Positions 16,130 through 23,690 of a stretch of DNA of 30,055 nucleotides are shown here, piece after piece. Each line of letters starts with the position of its first letter. Position 1 is the first letter of the stretch. The notes under the pieces are model-generated. The model ran no database searches and was not told the DNA's origin. It saw only the letters and a list, made by a program, of their open reading frames with translations. The translations under genes and the position numbers were made by a program. The stretch comes from CAYMOV01 sp964392085 (lineage in GTDB: Bacteria; Oederibacteriota; Muellerivitia; Muellerivitales; Muellerivitaceae), in the NCBI GenBank assembly GCA_964392085.1, contig CAYMOV010000026.1:1-30055 (forward strand). Reading direction: 5' to 3'.

Positions 16130-16143
16130 CTACACAAATGTAG
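16130..16143. promoter_or_regulatory. CTACA-CAAA-TGTAG palindrome upstream of the APC-PII promoter
   Basis: A 14-base inverted repeat centred about 185 bp upstream of the sigma-54 promoter, in an AT-rich block (16121-16200) within otherwise GC-rich DNA. The location suits an enhancer site for a sigma-54 activator. Its CTACACAAAT half is identical to that upstream of amt-1. Confidence 0.45.
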
Positions 16144-16320
16144 TTATCGGTACATTTCTTGACGATTTATTTACACATACGATTGTGTCATATCACCGGT
16201 TTTACCGCGCTTCCATCCAACCAGCGTCAAGATCCCGTAAATATCAATCCAGGCCGCCTTTTTCGCCGGGTGCCGTTCAAGCGGGTCCCCTTCCGTCGTC
16301 CACACCCGGTCGCGAACCCC

Positions 16321-16336
16321 TGGCACAACCATTGCT
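16321..16336 (+). promoter_or_regulatory. Sigma-54 promoter for the APC-PII fusion
   Basis: TGGCACAACCATTGCT matches the consensus at every key position, with GG (16322-16323) and GC (16334-16335) 10 bases apart. Predicted start is about 16347, 31 bases before ATG 16378, which excludes the earlier in-frame start at 16159. Confidence 0.92.
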
Positions 16337-16377
16337 CTAGGGGGGGCCGTTGCCGAAAAACTCTTGGGAGGTTTGCA

Positions 16378-18354
16378 ATGGGTAAATCGATTGAGTCCAG
16401 CGGGGCGACCACCGTCGCCCGAACATTGGATTGGAAGGGGGCGGCCACCAACGCCATGGCCCTGATCGCCCCCGGGGCCTTCCTGTGGATCACCTACCAG
16501 CTTCAGGCCGCCGCCTCGGACCCGAGCGGCGCCTCGGTGGCCAACGACATGTGGGCGGGCATCGTGGCCGCCGTGGTGTTGGCGCTCCTGACGGCCCTGT
16601 CCTACGCCGAACTGGCGAAGATCTACCCGGAGGCCGGGTTCGCCAGCTGCGTCTACTTCGCCGAGAAGGCCTTCATCGACGACAGCGGCGACAAGCGCCC
16701 GGGGCCTTCATCCTTCGCCCGGGTCGCCAAGCTCGTCACCGGCTGGGCCGCCCACCTGTTCTATTGGGTCTATCCCGGCGTCATGGTGGCCTTCATGGCC
16801 ATCCTGGTGGGCTATGTCTTCACCGCCACGACCGGCAAGACCATGACCATGATGTGGCAGTTGGTGGTGGCCTGGGTCTTCGCCATCAGCGTGGGCTACA
16901 TCGCCTTCAAGGGCGTGCAGGGTTCCACCAAGATGAACTTCTGGAGCAACATCGTCCAGTGGACGACCCTCGTGATCTTCAGCGGCCTAGCCATCTGGTA
17001 CCGGATCGCGAACCCCGAGGGAGCCCAGCATTGGGCCTTCAGCGGCCCGGTCGACATCGTGTCCTTCCACGCGATCAAGGGCGTTTTGGTGCAGTCCACC
17101 ATCGCGATCCTGATCCTGGTCGGCTTCGAGTCCTCCACGGCCCTGTCCGCCGAGACCAAGGAGCCCGAGAAGAACATCCCCAAGGCCATCATGGTGGCCC
17201 TGGTGGTGCAGTGCATCTTCGCGTACTTCCTCGAGTACTTCGCCGCCAACATGATGGTGAGCGAGAAGCTGACGGGTTCCGTGGCCGTCCCGGCCGTCGC
17301 GGCCGTCCCGGCCGTGGCCGCCGTGGCCGCCACCGCCACGACGCCGGCTGTGGCCGCCGTAGCCGCCGTGGCCGCTTCCCCCGCCACGACCAAGCTCGTG
17401 ATGGGTATGGACGCCCTGGTGGCCTCCAGCGCCCCGATCGGCGACATGGCGAAATTGCTCGGTGACCACCTGCTGGGCGGCATCGGCAACATCCTCATGC
17501 TGACCATGGCCGCCACCGTGGCCATCGCGGTCATCGGAACGACCCTGGCCTGCATGAACACCGCCGTGCGCGTGACGTTCGGCATGGCGGAGGACCGGGA
17601 ACTGCCCTCGATGCTGGGCTACATGCACGCGAAGAACGCCTCGCCGCACACGGCCATCTGGGCCCTGGTGGCCGTCTCCTGCGTCATCGCCACCATCGGC
17701 GTGCAGTCCGTCGTGGGCCTGACCGGCATCACCCTGGCCTCGAACTTCGGGACCTTCGTGCTCTACGCCGCGGTCTGCGTCTGGACCTTCATCGCCTACC
17801 GCAAGCGCAAGGACTACAGCGCCCTAAAGCACCTGGTGATCCCCTTCATGGGCTTCGTGCTGAACATCCTGATGTGCGCGGCCATCATCTACCTCTACAC
17901 CATCGGCAACGACGACGCGAAGAACGAGGCGAAGATCTGCTTCTACATCGCCGGCGGTTGGGCCATGGTGAGCTTCCTGTACGTGATGTTCACGACGGTG
18001 AAGAAGAACTACGGCATGAAGATGATCTCGGCCATCATCCGGCCCGAGAGCCTGGACCCGCTGGTGGATGCCCTCCACGGCGAGGAGCTGATCCAGGGCA
18101 TGACCGTCACCGATGTCCGCGGGTTCGGCCGGCAGCGCGGCGGCAAGGCCCACGACATGCAGGCCGATAAGATCAAGTTCCTGCCCAAGACGCGGGTGGA
18201 CATCGTGGTGAACGACTGGGATGTCCCCCACATCATGGACGTCATGCAGACCATCCTGAACACCGGGAAGGCGGGCGACGGCAAGATCTTCGTGCTGGAC
18301 GCCAAGGAGACCCTCCGGGTCCGTACCGGGGAGGCCGGCATCAAGGCGGTGTAA
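16378..18354 (+). CDS. APC permease fused to a complete PII signalling domain
   Basis: A 658-residue inner-membrane protein joining a transporter and its sensor. Residues about 15-545 are a 12-helix APC amino-acid permease (NAMALIAPGAFLWITYQ, ALTALSYAELAKIYPEAG, ILVGFESSTALSAETKEPEK with the usual helix-8 region). An Ala/Val/Pro low-complexity insert fills residues 302-338 in a loop. Residues 547-658 are a full 112-residue PII domain beginning with its own Met-Lys: Gln586 and Lys604 correspond to Gln39/Lys58, TGKAGDGKIF is the nucleotide loop and LRVRTGE the last strand. Its T-loop (GGKAHDMQADKIKF) has no tyrosine. Expected behaviour is ATP/ADP and 2-oxoglutarate control of amino-acid uptake in cis. 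GGGAGG precedes ATG 16378, under a sigma-54 promoter. The PII trimer implies a trimeric permease. Substrate unknown. Confidence 0.93.
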   Translation: MGKSIESSGATTVARTLDWKGAATNAMALIAPGAFLWITYQLQAAASDPSGASVANDMWAGIVAAVVLALLTALSYAELAKIYPEAGFASCVYFAEKAFIDDSGDKRPGPSSFARVAKLVTGWAAHLFYWVYPGVMVAFMAILVGYVFTATTGKTMTMMWQLVVAWVFAISVGYIAFKGVQGSTKMNFWSNIVQWTTLVIFSGLAIWYRIANPEGAQHWAFSGPVDIVSFHAIKGVLVQSTIAILILVGFESSTALSAETKEPEKNIPKAIMVALVVQCIFAYFLEYFAANMMVSEKLTGSVAVPAVAAVPAVAAVAATATTPAVAAVAAVAASPATTKLVMGMDALVASSAPIGDMAKLLGDHLLGGIGNILMLTMAATVAIAVIGTTLACMNTAVRVTFGMAEDRELPSMLGYMHAKNASPHTAIWALVAVSCVIATIGVQSVVGLTGITLASNFGTFVLYAAVCVWTFIAYRKRKDYSALKHLVIPFMGFVLNILMCAAIIYLYTIGNDDAKNEAKICFYIAGGWAMVSFLYVMFTTVKKNYGMKMISAIIRPESLDPLVDALHGEELIQGMTVTDVRGFGRQRGGKAHDMQADKIKFLPKTRVDIVVNDWDVPHIMDVMQTILNTGKAGDGKIFVLDAKETLRVRTGEAGIKAV

Positions 18355-18372
18355 AAGGATCATGAGGCGAAA

Positions 18373-18406
18373 GGCCCGGTCCCCATGCGGGGGCCGGGCC
18401 TTTTTT
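18373..18406 (+). terminator. Intrinsic terminator after the APC-PII fusion
   Basis: GGCCCGG-TCCCC-ATGC-GGGGG-CCGGGCC followed by TTTTTT: a long, very stable stem and T-run. It ends the sigma-54 transcript. Confidence 0.93.
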
Positions 18407-18551
18407 ATGGCCAAAAACGACCCCAGTCCATCAAGGGAACGCCCCAACGGGGAAGCGCCGGCCTTGCGTTCAACCCGGGACCCCCGATAAGATGCGCTTC
18501 TTCAAGCCCAACACCACCCGCCACCGGCCCCCCGGGACGCGGGAGAGCGAG

Positions 18552-19094
18552 ATGAGACCCATGGCCCAGCCAGAGACCTCCAACGTCTTCGTTTACGGCA
18601 CCTATATGAAGGATTGCGTCCGCCACATCCAGATCCAGCAGGAAGTCACCAGCTGGGGCCGGGCCGAGATTATCGGCAAGCTTTACCAGATCCCGACGGG
18701 GGCCCCCCTGGTGGTGGAGGAAACCCCGGTGGCGGCTCCGGTCGCCACCGCGGCGGCGGCCCCAACCGCCACGGCTACGGCTCCCGCCCCCACCGCGCCC
18801 CCTCCGGCGCCCAGCAAGGTGTATGGCGAGGTCATGACCTTCCAAAACATGGATTCCGTCCTGGATACGATCGACGCCCACGAGGGCTACCTACCGGGAA
18901 ACGTCGAGAACAGCCGCATGATCCGCAAGGTCGTGGAAGTGACCCTGACCTCCACCGGCGAGAAGATCAAGGCCTACGCCTGGTTCTTCCCGAAGGAAAA
19001 GTTCAACCCGAAGAACATGTTCGCCGTCCATTGCCACGGCGGCGACTGGCGCAAGTTCGTAATGATGCCGCGCTATGACGGCTATCAGCACTGA
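18552..19094 (+). CDS. Gamma-glutamylcyclotransferase-like (AIG2/GGCT) protein
   Basis: A 180-residue cytosolic protein of the AIG2/GGCT fold, whose enzymes release 5-oxoproline from gamma-glutamyl amines or amino acids. VFVYGTYMKDC (about 11-21) is the substrate-binding YGTLM loop, YGEV...LDTIDAHEGY carries the expected catalytic acid Glu111, and IKAYAWFF is the family's late strand. Between the two halves lies an Ala/Pro/Thr-rich insert (about residues 58-90), which is unusual for the family. ATG 18552 is chosen because GGGAGAG precedes it and a possible -35/-10 (TTGCGT-N18-TAAGAT, 18464-18493) would start transcription upstream of it; the frame is open from ATG 18492. It sits between two terminators and so is transcribed alone. 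Its position after an amino-acid permease suggests a role in gamma-glutamyl compound use. Confidence 0.75.
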   Translation: MRPMAQPETSNVFVYGTYMKDCVRHIQIQQEVTSWGRAEIIGKLYQIPTGAPLVVEETPVAAPVATAAAAPTATATAPAPTAPPPAPSKVYGEVMTFQNMDSVLDTIDAHEGYLPGNVENSRMIRKVVEVTLTSTGEKIKAYAWFFPKEKFNPKNMFAVHCHGGDWRKFVMMPRYDGYQH

Positions 19095-19107
19095 CCTCGG
19101 TAGACCG

Positions 19108-19136
19108 ACCCCCCGGTCCTCCGGGGGGTTTTTTTA
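19108..19136 (+). terminator. Intrinsic terminator after the GGCT-like gene
   Basis: ACCCCCCGG (19108-19116), TCCT loop, CCGGGGGGT (19121-19129), then a run of seven or more T. Confidence 0.93.
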
Positions 19137-19203
19137 TTTTCCCCCAGGAAACCCAGGCGCGGTCCCCCTATCATTTCCCCGATCCCAACGATAAGGTGAG
19201 TGA

Positions 19204-19998
19204 GTGATCCTCCAAACCGGCGTCCTTTATTTCGGCTATTTGGCCTGGGGCTGTTTTGTCCTGCTCCCCCTGGTAAAACTCCAGGAGGTCGGACAGGGCT
19301 TTTACCGCTTCTTCGCGTGGTTCAGCGCCTTCGTGATGTTTTTCGCCCTCGGCGGGATGGTCTTCCTCGGGGATTCCCTGCCGTCCCAATTGCGATCCGC
19401 CCAGCCGGCCGCCCTGGCCTTCACCTTTGTCCTGGTGGTCTACGCCCTCGCGCTCCGGGCCCGTTCGATCACGCTCCTGCGGGTCCTCTACGCCGCGGCC
19501 TCCCTCACGGGTTTCGCCGCGACCTGCGCCCTCCCGCTTCAGGGGGCCGCCGGGACCCCTTGGCTCCTCCTGCGAGCCATCACGGCCTCCCTGACCCTCG
19601 GTTCCGGCGTCCTCGCCATGATGTTGGGCCATTGGTACCTGACGGTCCCCAAACTGTCGATCGATCCCTTGAAGCGCTATTCGGGCCTCTATATCCTGTT
19701 CACGGTCCTGACCACGGTGGAATTGGGTGCCGCTTGGATCCATTTCGTGGGGTGGAACCTCTCGGTCCCCGTCTCGGAGGCGGGGGCCCGCCTGGCCCTG
19801 GGGGAAATGGTCTTCACGCTCTTCCGGGTGACCTGGGGCGTGATGGCGCCCCTGGGGATGTCCTATTGGATCTGGAACACCGTCAAGATCCGGTCCACCC
19901 AATCCGCCACCGGCATCCTGTACGCCGCCATGACCACGACCCTGATCGGTGAACTGCTGGGGGTGTACCTGACCCTGGCCACGGGAGTGCCGTTCTGA
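19204..19998 (+). CDS. Polytopic membrane protein of unknown function
   Basis: A 264-residue protein with about eight hydrophobic helices spread over its whole length (for example residues 5-24, 36-54, 70-85, 92-110, 126-145, 160-180, 200-220, 238-260). Few charged residues are present; short conserved-looking loops include MLGHWYLTVPKLSIDPLKRY and the Trp/His pair AAWIHFVGW, where the His could contact a metal or haem. I do not recognise the family. Start GTG 19204 has AAGGTGAG a few bases upstream. Its stop codon overlaps the next ATG (TGATG), so it is coupled to the zinc-ribbon gene, and the HEAT-repeat gene follows after 25 bases: one operon of three. The inner-membrane location is clear; the function is not. 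Confidence 0.75.
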   Translation: MILQTGVLYFGYLAWGCFVLLPLVKLQEVGQGFYRFFAWFSAFVMFFALGGMVFLGDSLPSQLRSAQPAALAFTFVLVVYALALRARSITLLRVLYAAASLTGFAATCALPLQGAAGTPWLLLRAITASLTLGSGVLAMMLGHWYLTVPKLSIDPLKRYSGLYILFTVLTTVELGAAWIHFVGWNLSVPVSEAGARLALGEMVFTLFRVTWGVMAPLGMSYWIWNTVKIRSTQSATGILYAAMTTTLIGELLGVYLTLATGVPF

Positions 19999-20444
19999 TG
20001 GAAATCAACAGCTTTTGCCCCGAATGCGAGAACGGCCTTTTCCTCTCCGATTTCCCGAAGGCGGGCCTGATCCCCTGCCGCGCCTGCGGGAAGGGCCGAG
20101 AGGCCCAGGGCCAAGGGGCCTTCGGGCCCGACGGTTCCGTGTCGAAATGCGGCCTCTGCGGCGGCACTGAGTTCTACCGGCAGAAGGACTTCAACCGAAA
20201 GCTTGGGATCATCATCCTGGTGGTGGGCTTCGGCCTGGCCCTGGCGGTCAGCAAGTGGTTTTACCCGATCCTGGTGGCCATGGCGGCCCTGGACCTGGCC
20301 CTCTACTTTTTACTGCCCGAAATCCAGATCTGTTACGCCTGCCAAGGCATCTACCGGGGCGTTCCCATCCCGGATTCGTTGAAAACCTTCGACCTGGCCC
20401 TGCACGACCAGTACGCGTTCAAGCACAAGAAGCCCCAACCCTAA
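19998..20444 (+). CDS. Small zinc-ribbon membrane protein
   Basis: A 148-residue protein of unknown function. Residues 7-60 have three Cys-x-x-Cys knuckles (CPEC, CRAC, CGLC), enough for one or two zinc ribbons in the cytosol; a fourth (CYAC) lies after two transmembrane helices (about 70-88 and 90-105). The C-terminus is basic (FKHKKPQP). ATG 19998 overlaps the stop of the preceding gene by one base, indicating coupled translation. Zinc ribbons next to membrane helices often act as assembly or scaffold factors, but no partner can be named. Confidence 0.7.
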   Translation: MEINSFCPECENGLFLSDFPKAGLIPCRACGKGREAQGQGAFGPDGSVSKCGLCGGTEFYRQKDFNRKLGIIILVVGFGLALAVSKWFYPILVAMAALDLALYFLLPEIQICYACQGIYRGVPIPDSLKTFDLALHDQYAFKHKKPQP

Positions 20445-20469
20445 CCCAGCAACGGATGAGGAGACTCCC

Positions 20470-21327
20470 ATGGCGGACACATCGAAACCAACCCCCGGAC
20501 CCGAGGAAGGGGCCCGATACGCCGCCGAGGGGGGCTTTCCGCTTTTCGTGAAGCTCTTCGTGGTGCCGGCCCTCATCGTCCTGGCCGCGGTGGCGGTTTT
20601 CCTGCTGGCCATCAGGCTCACCCAGGCCACCCATAGCCCCGACCAATACCTCCAGGACCTGCGCAGCGACAGCACCCAAAAGCGGTGGCAGGCGGCCTAC
20701 GAGCTTTCCAAACTCATCGCCCAGGACCCCAAGGTCTCGCAGGATCCCGCGCTCCGGACCGCCGCGGTCGCGGCCTTCTCCGAGGGCGGCAAGGACGATC
20801 CCCGGCTCCGCTCCTACTTGGCCCTGGTGCTGGGCAACCTCAAGGAAAAGTCCGCGGTGCCGACCCTGGAGGACGGCCTCTTAAGCGCCGACGCCGAGGT
20901 GCGGCTCCATTGCCTCTGGGCCCTGGGGGAGATCGGGGACACCTCCGCCGGAGACTCCATCCTGAAGGCCGCGGAGGACCCGGACGAGGGGGTCCGGCTC
21001 ATGGCCATCGGCGCCCTCTCGGCCCTGCGTTACGCCGGGGCCAAGGACCTCTTCCTCAAGACCCTGGCGGGGACCGAGACCGAACTGCGGTACGACGCGG
21101 CGGTGGGATTGGCCCGCCTGAAGGACCCGAAGGCCGAACCCGCCTTGTTGGAGATGCTGTCCCTCTCGGACCCCAAGGCCCCCCTCACCCAGTCGGCCAA
21201 GCTGGCCGCGCTGGACGCCTTCAAGGAACTGCCGACCCAGAAACTGCGGCAACAGGTCGTGGTCTTGAGCAAGGAAGACCCGGACCTGAAGGTTCGGGAG
21301 GCGGCCCTGACCTCGCTAAAGCCTTAA
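20470..21327 (+). CDS. Membrane-anchored HEAT-repeat protein
   Basis: A 285-residue protein. After a ~25-residue Pro-rich start, a single transmembrane helix (about 30-50, VVPALIVLAAVAVFLLAIRL) anchors it, followed by about six HEAT-type helical repeats to the C-terminus: units such as VRLHCLWALGEIGDTSAGD, VRLMAIGALSALRYAGAKD and LRYDAAVGLARLKDPKAEP. HEAT repeats form curved solenoids that bind other proteins. It is the last gene of the three-gene operon and has a GAGGAG ribosome site. Neighbours suggest it scaffolds a membrane complex with the two preceding proteins, but this is inference. No enzymatic motif is visible. Confidence 0.8.
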   Translation: MADTSKPTPGPEEGARYAAEGGFPLFVKLFVVPALIVLAAVAVFLLAIRLTQATHSPDQYLQDLRSDSTQKRWQAAYELSKLIAQDPKVSQDPALRTAAVAAFSEGGKDDPRLRSYLALVLGNLKEKSAVPTLEDGLLSADAEVRLHCLWALGEIGDTSAGDSILKAAEDPDEGVRLMAIGALSALRYAGAKDLFLKTLAGTETELRYDAAVGLARLKDPKAEPALLEMLSLSDPKAPLTQSAKLAALDAFKELPTQKLRQQVVVLSKEDPDLKVREAALTSLKP

Positions 21328-21347
21328 AACAAACGGCTAACATTCAT

Positions 21348-21795
21348 CCACCACAGAGACACAGGGTCACAGAGAACTTATGTTTAAACCCATCCCCGTA
21401 AAGCTGAATCAATTATCCGGTAAGATTGTTCATGGCGCCTACGAAGTCCATGTAGCTATCGGCCCTGGATTGCTCGAAACCGTATATGAACTGTGTCTCC
21501 AGCAGGAGTTATTGGCGCTCGGTTTGAAAGTGGGCCGGCAACTTCCGGTCCCCTTTGAATACAAAGGCACCAAGTTTTCAGAAGCCTATCGCTTGGATCT
21601 GCTGGTGGATGACCAAATCATCGTTGAGATCAAATCAGTTGAGACACTGCTCCCGATCCATAAAGCCCAAATGATTACTTACCTGAAATTAATGGACAAA
21701 CGCCTAGGCTTGTTGATTAATTTCAACGTACCGGTGATTAAGCAGGGAATCCAAAGGGTTGTGGTTTAAGCTGTGACCCTGTGTCCCTGTGGTGG
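21348..21795 (+). mobile_element. GxxExxY cassette bounded by 25-bp inverted repeats
   Basis: The left end (21348-21372, beginning CCACCACAGAGACACAGGG) and the right end (21771-21795, beginning CTGTGACCCTGTGTCCC) are reverse complements at 24 of 25 positions. They enclose a single gene whose base composition is clearly lower in GC than its neighbours. Similar CACAGAGACACAG-type repeats commonly accompany GxxExxY genes in many genomes. There is no transposase, so movement would need help in trans. It appears inserted between the HEAT gene and the esterase gene, whose start codon lies just outside the right repeat. Confidence 0.8.
21380..21769 (+). CDS. GxxExxY family protein (PD-(D/E)XK fold)
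   Basis: A 129-residue protein of the GxxExxY family, predicted to have a PD-(D/E)XK nuclease-like fold. The name motif is in GPGLLETVYELCLQQEL (about residues 28-44), and the nuclease-type core follows as YRLDLLVDDQIIVEIKSVE (about 71-89), with Asp, Glu and Lys in the expected D-ExK order. The C-terminal strand GLLINFNVPVIKQGIQRVV is typical. The biological role is unknown; most copies seem to be carried by small mobile cassettes. The gene is flanked by inverted repeats and has a relaxed, AT-richer codon use, fitting recent transfer. ATG 21380 follows the left repeat by a few bases. Confidence 0.92.
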   Translation: MFKPIPVKLNQLSGKIVHGAYEVHVAIGPGLLETVYELCLQQELLALGLKVGRQLPVPFEYKGTKFSEAYRLDLLVDDQIIVEIKSVETLLPIHKAQMITYLKLMDKRLGLLINFNVPVIKQGIQRVVV

Positions 21796-21822
21796 AAATG
21801 GGTTGTTCCTAAGGGGTTTCCT

Positions 21823-22509
21823 TTGCTGATAACCGAAACGGCGTTCCAGGGCCACCGGGTGCTGGTGGCGGACCCGGCCATCGCCCAAAGCGGCGCGCCG
21901 GTCATCTTGATCCTCCACGGTCTCGGCGCCAACGCCGAGGACCTGGCCCCCCTCGTGAACGAACTGGACCTTCCCCATTGCCGGTTCGTCCTGCCCGACG
22001 CGCCCCTCCACCTGACCGGTTACCCGGCGGGCGCCTACGCCTGGTACGACTTCGAGAGCCATGACCCGGTCGGGTTCCAGGCGAGCCGTGAATACCTGTG
22101 GGACCTCATGGACCGGTACGCCTCGGACCCCAACATCCGCCCCGCCCCGGGGACGGATAAGAAACCCTCGCCCGTGGTGATGACCGGCTTTTCCCAGGGC
22201 GGTGTGATGTCCTTGGAAACCGGCTTGCTTTGGAAGGGCGGGGTGAAGGCCATCGTTGCCATGAGCGGCTATATGCCCAACGGACCCGAGGTCATCCAAA
22301 GGGCCGTGGCGCCCAAACAAACCCCGATCCTCTTGGTGCACGGGCAGTTCGACCCCGTGGTGCCCATCGAGGGGTCCTACCGCGCGGCGGAGGATTTGAT
22401 GCGTGCCGGGTACGCCCCCATCCTCAAGATGTTCCCCATGGAACACACCATTACGGAAGCGTCGCTCAACGAGGTCCGCCATTTCCTCCAAGCGGCCCTT
22501 TCAGCTTAA
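21823..22509 (+). CDS. Alpha/beta-hydrolase, carboxylesterase/phospholipase type
   Basis: A 228-residue serine hydrolase of the Abhydrolase_2 (YpfH/phospholipase-carboxylesterase) family, soluble and cytosolic, acting on carboxyl esters. The oxyanion-hole segment ILHGLGANAEDL comes first; the catalytic triad is Ser124 in GFSQGG, Asp177 in HGQFDPVVP and His208 in MEHTI. APLHLTGYPAGAYAWYDF is also family-typical. Start TTG 21823 is preferred, with AAGGGG upstream; the longer frame from GTG 21781 begins within the right inverted repeat of the adjacent cassette and adds non-homologous residues. The cassette insertion may have replaced its original promoter. Substrate unknown. Confidence 0.85.
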   Translation: MLITETAFQGHRVLVADPAIAQSGAPVILILHGLGANAEDLAPLVNELDLPHCRFVLPDAPLHLTGYPAGAYAWYDFESHDPVGFQASREYLWDLMDRYASDPNIRPAPGTDKKPSPVVMTGFSQGGVMSLETGLLWKGGVKAIVAMSGYMPNGPEVIQRAVAPKQTPILLVHGQFDPVVPIEGSYRAAEDLMRAGYAPILKMFPMEHTITEASLNEVRHFLQAALSA

Positions 22510-22656
22510 ACCCCGGCGCGAATATCGTTTTCAATCCCCCGATAAACGGATCGGCAAGGGTTTGACTCCGATTCGGCTTGGAAAACCGGGGAACCCTTCT
22601 TAACTTATACGGGTCCCAAAACCCGCGGGACTTCGCCTCAATCCAAGGAGTGATTC

Positions 22657-23586
22657 ATGCAAATCGCCAAACGGATTTTCCTCTTCATCGTCGTCAACTT
22701 CCTGGTCATCACGACCCTTTCGCTGGCCTTCCATTTCCTGGGACTGGACCAATACCTGGCCAGGACCGGGATGAATTACCAGGGGTTCCTGGTCATCGCC
22801 GTCTTCTGGGGGTTCGGCGGCGCCTTCATCTCGCTCCTCATCTCCAAGCCCATGGCCAAGTGGAGCATGGGGGTCCAAACCGTGGATCCCCAAACCCACG
22901 ATCCGAACGAGCGTTGGCTGTTGGAGACGGTCTATAGCCTGGCCCGCCGGGCCGGGATTGAGGAGATGCCGGAGGTCGGCGTGTTCCCCAGCCCTGAGGT
23001 GAACGCCTTCGCCACGGGCGCCACCAAGAACGGCGCGCTGGTCGCGGTCTCGGCGGGGCTTTTGAACTCGATGGACAAGGACCAGGTCGAGGCCGTGTTG
23101 GGCCACGAGATCACCCACGTCTCCAACGGCGACATGGTGACGATGACCCTGATCCAGGGCGTCATCAACGTCTTCGTGATCTTCTTCTCCTACGTCCTTT
23201 CCATTTTCCTGACGCAGGGCTCGAAAAACGAACGGGGTGGAGGCGGTCTCCAGTTCCTCATCCGGATCGTCCTCCAGATCGTCCTGTCGATCCTGGGATC
23301 CATCGTCGTGGCGGCTTTTAGCCGTTGGCGCGAGTTCCGGGCCGACGCGGGAGGCGCCGCTCTGGCGGGAAGGCAGAAGATGATCTCGGCCCTGGAAGCC
23401 CTGAAGCAAATCCAGGAACGACGCTTGGCTCCCGAGCCGTCAGGCACCGGCGCCTTGGCGACCCTGAAGATCAACGGGCACCGGGGCGGCCTGATGAGCC
23501 TCTTCGCCTCCCACCCGGCGCTCGAGGAGCGCATCGAGCGCCTCCGCGGCCTCTCGGAGGCCCGCCCCAGTTCCCTCGTCCGCTGA
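22657..23586 (+). CDS. htpX: HtpX membrane zinc metalloprotease
   Basis: A 309-residue inner-membrane M48 protease that degrades misfolded membrane proteins with the active site facing the cytosol. Helices lie at about 6-28, 38-58, 160-182 and 195-220. The zinc site is H150-E-I-T-H154 (GHEITHVSNGD), with Glu226 in WREFRADAGG as the third ligand. PEVGVFPSPEVNAFATG is the usual substrate-cleft strand. Length is close to E. coli HtpX (293 aa). Strong AAGGAG ribosome site before ATG 22657; a possible promoter (TTGGAA-N17-TAACTT, 22578-22606) precedes it. A bidirectional terminator follows. Induction by membrane stress is usual but not visible here. Confidence 0.95.
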   Translation: MQIAKRIFLFIVVNFLVITTLSLAFHFLGLDQYLARTGMNYQGFLVIAVFWGFGGAFISLLISKPMAKWSMGVQTVDPQTHDPNERWLLETVYSLARRAGIEEMPEVGVFPSPEVNAFATGATKNGALVAVSAGLLNSMDKDQVEAVLGHEITHVSNGDMVTMTLIQGVINVFVIFFSYVLSIFLTQGSKNERGGGGLQFLIRIVLQIVLSILGSIVVAAFSRWREFRADAGGAALAGRQKMISALEALKQIQERRLAPEPSGTGALATLKINGHRGGLMSLFASHPALEERIERLRGLSEARPSSLVR

Positions 23587-23601
23587 GCGAATCTCCAAAA
23601 T

Positions 23602-23635
23602 AAAAAGGGCGGCGGGTATCCCCACCGCCCTTTTT
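23602..23635. terminator. Bidirectional intrinsic terminator
   Basis: AAAAAGGGCGG (23602-23612) and CCGCCCTTTTT (23625-23635) form a stem extended by GGG/CCC inside the loop. It can end both htpX (+) and the facing TPR gene (-). Confidence 0.9.
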
Positions 23636-23690
23636 ATTTTGACCTGTTTTGTTTCGTCTTTTGCCGACCGCCGATAGCTGACCGCCGGAG

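Noticed and set aside
16159..16377. N-terminal extension of the APC-PII protein from 16159
   Set aside because: The consensus sigma-54 promoter at 16321-16336 lies within it, and GGGAGG stands before ATG 16378.
21781..21822. GTG start of the esterase at 21781
   Set aside because: It falls within the right inverted repeat of the GxxExxY cassette and adds residues unlike the family; TTG 21823 has a better ribosome site.
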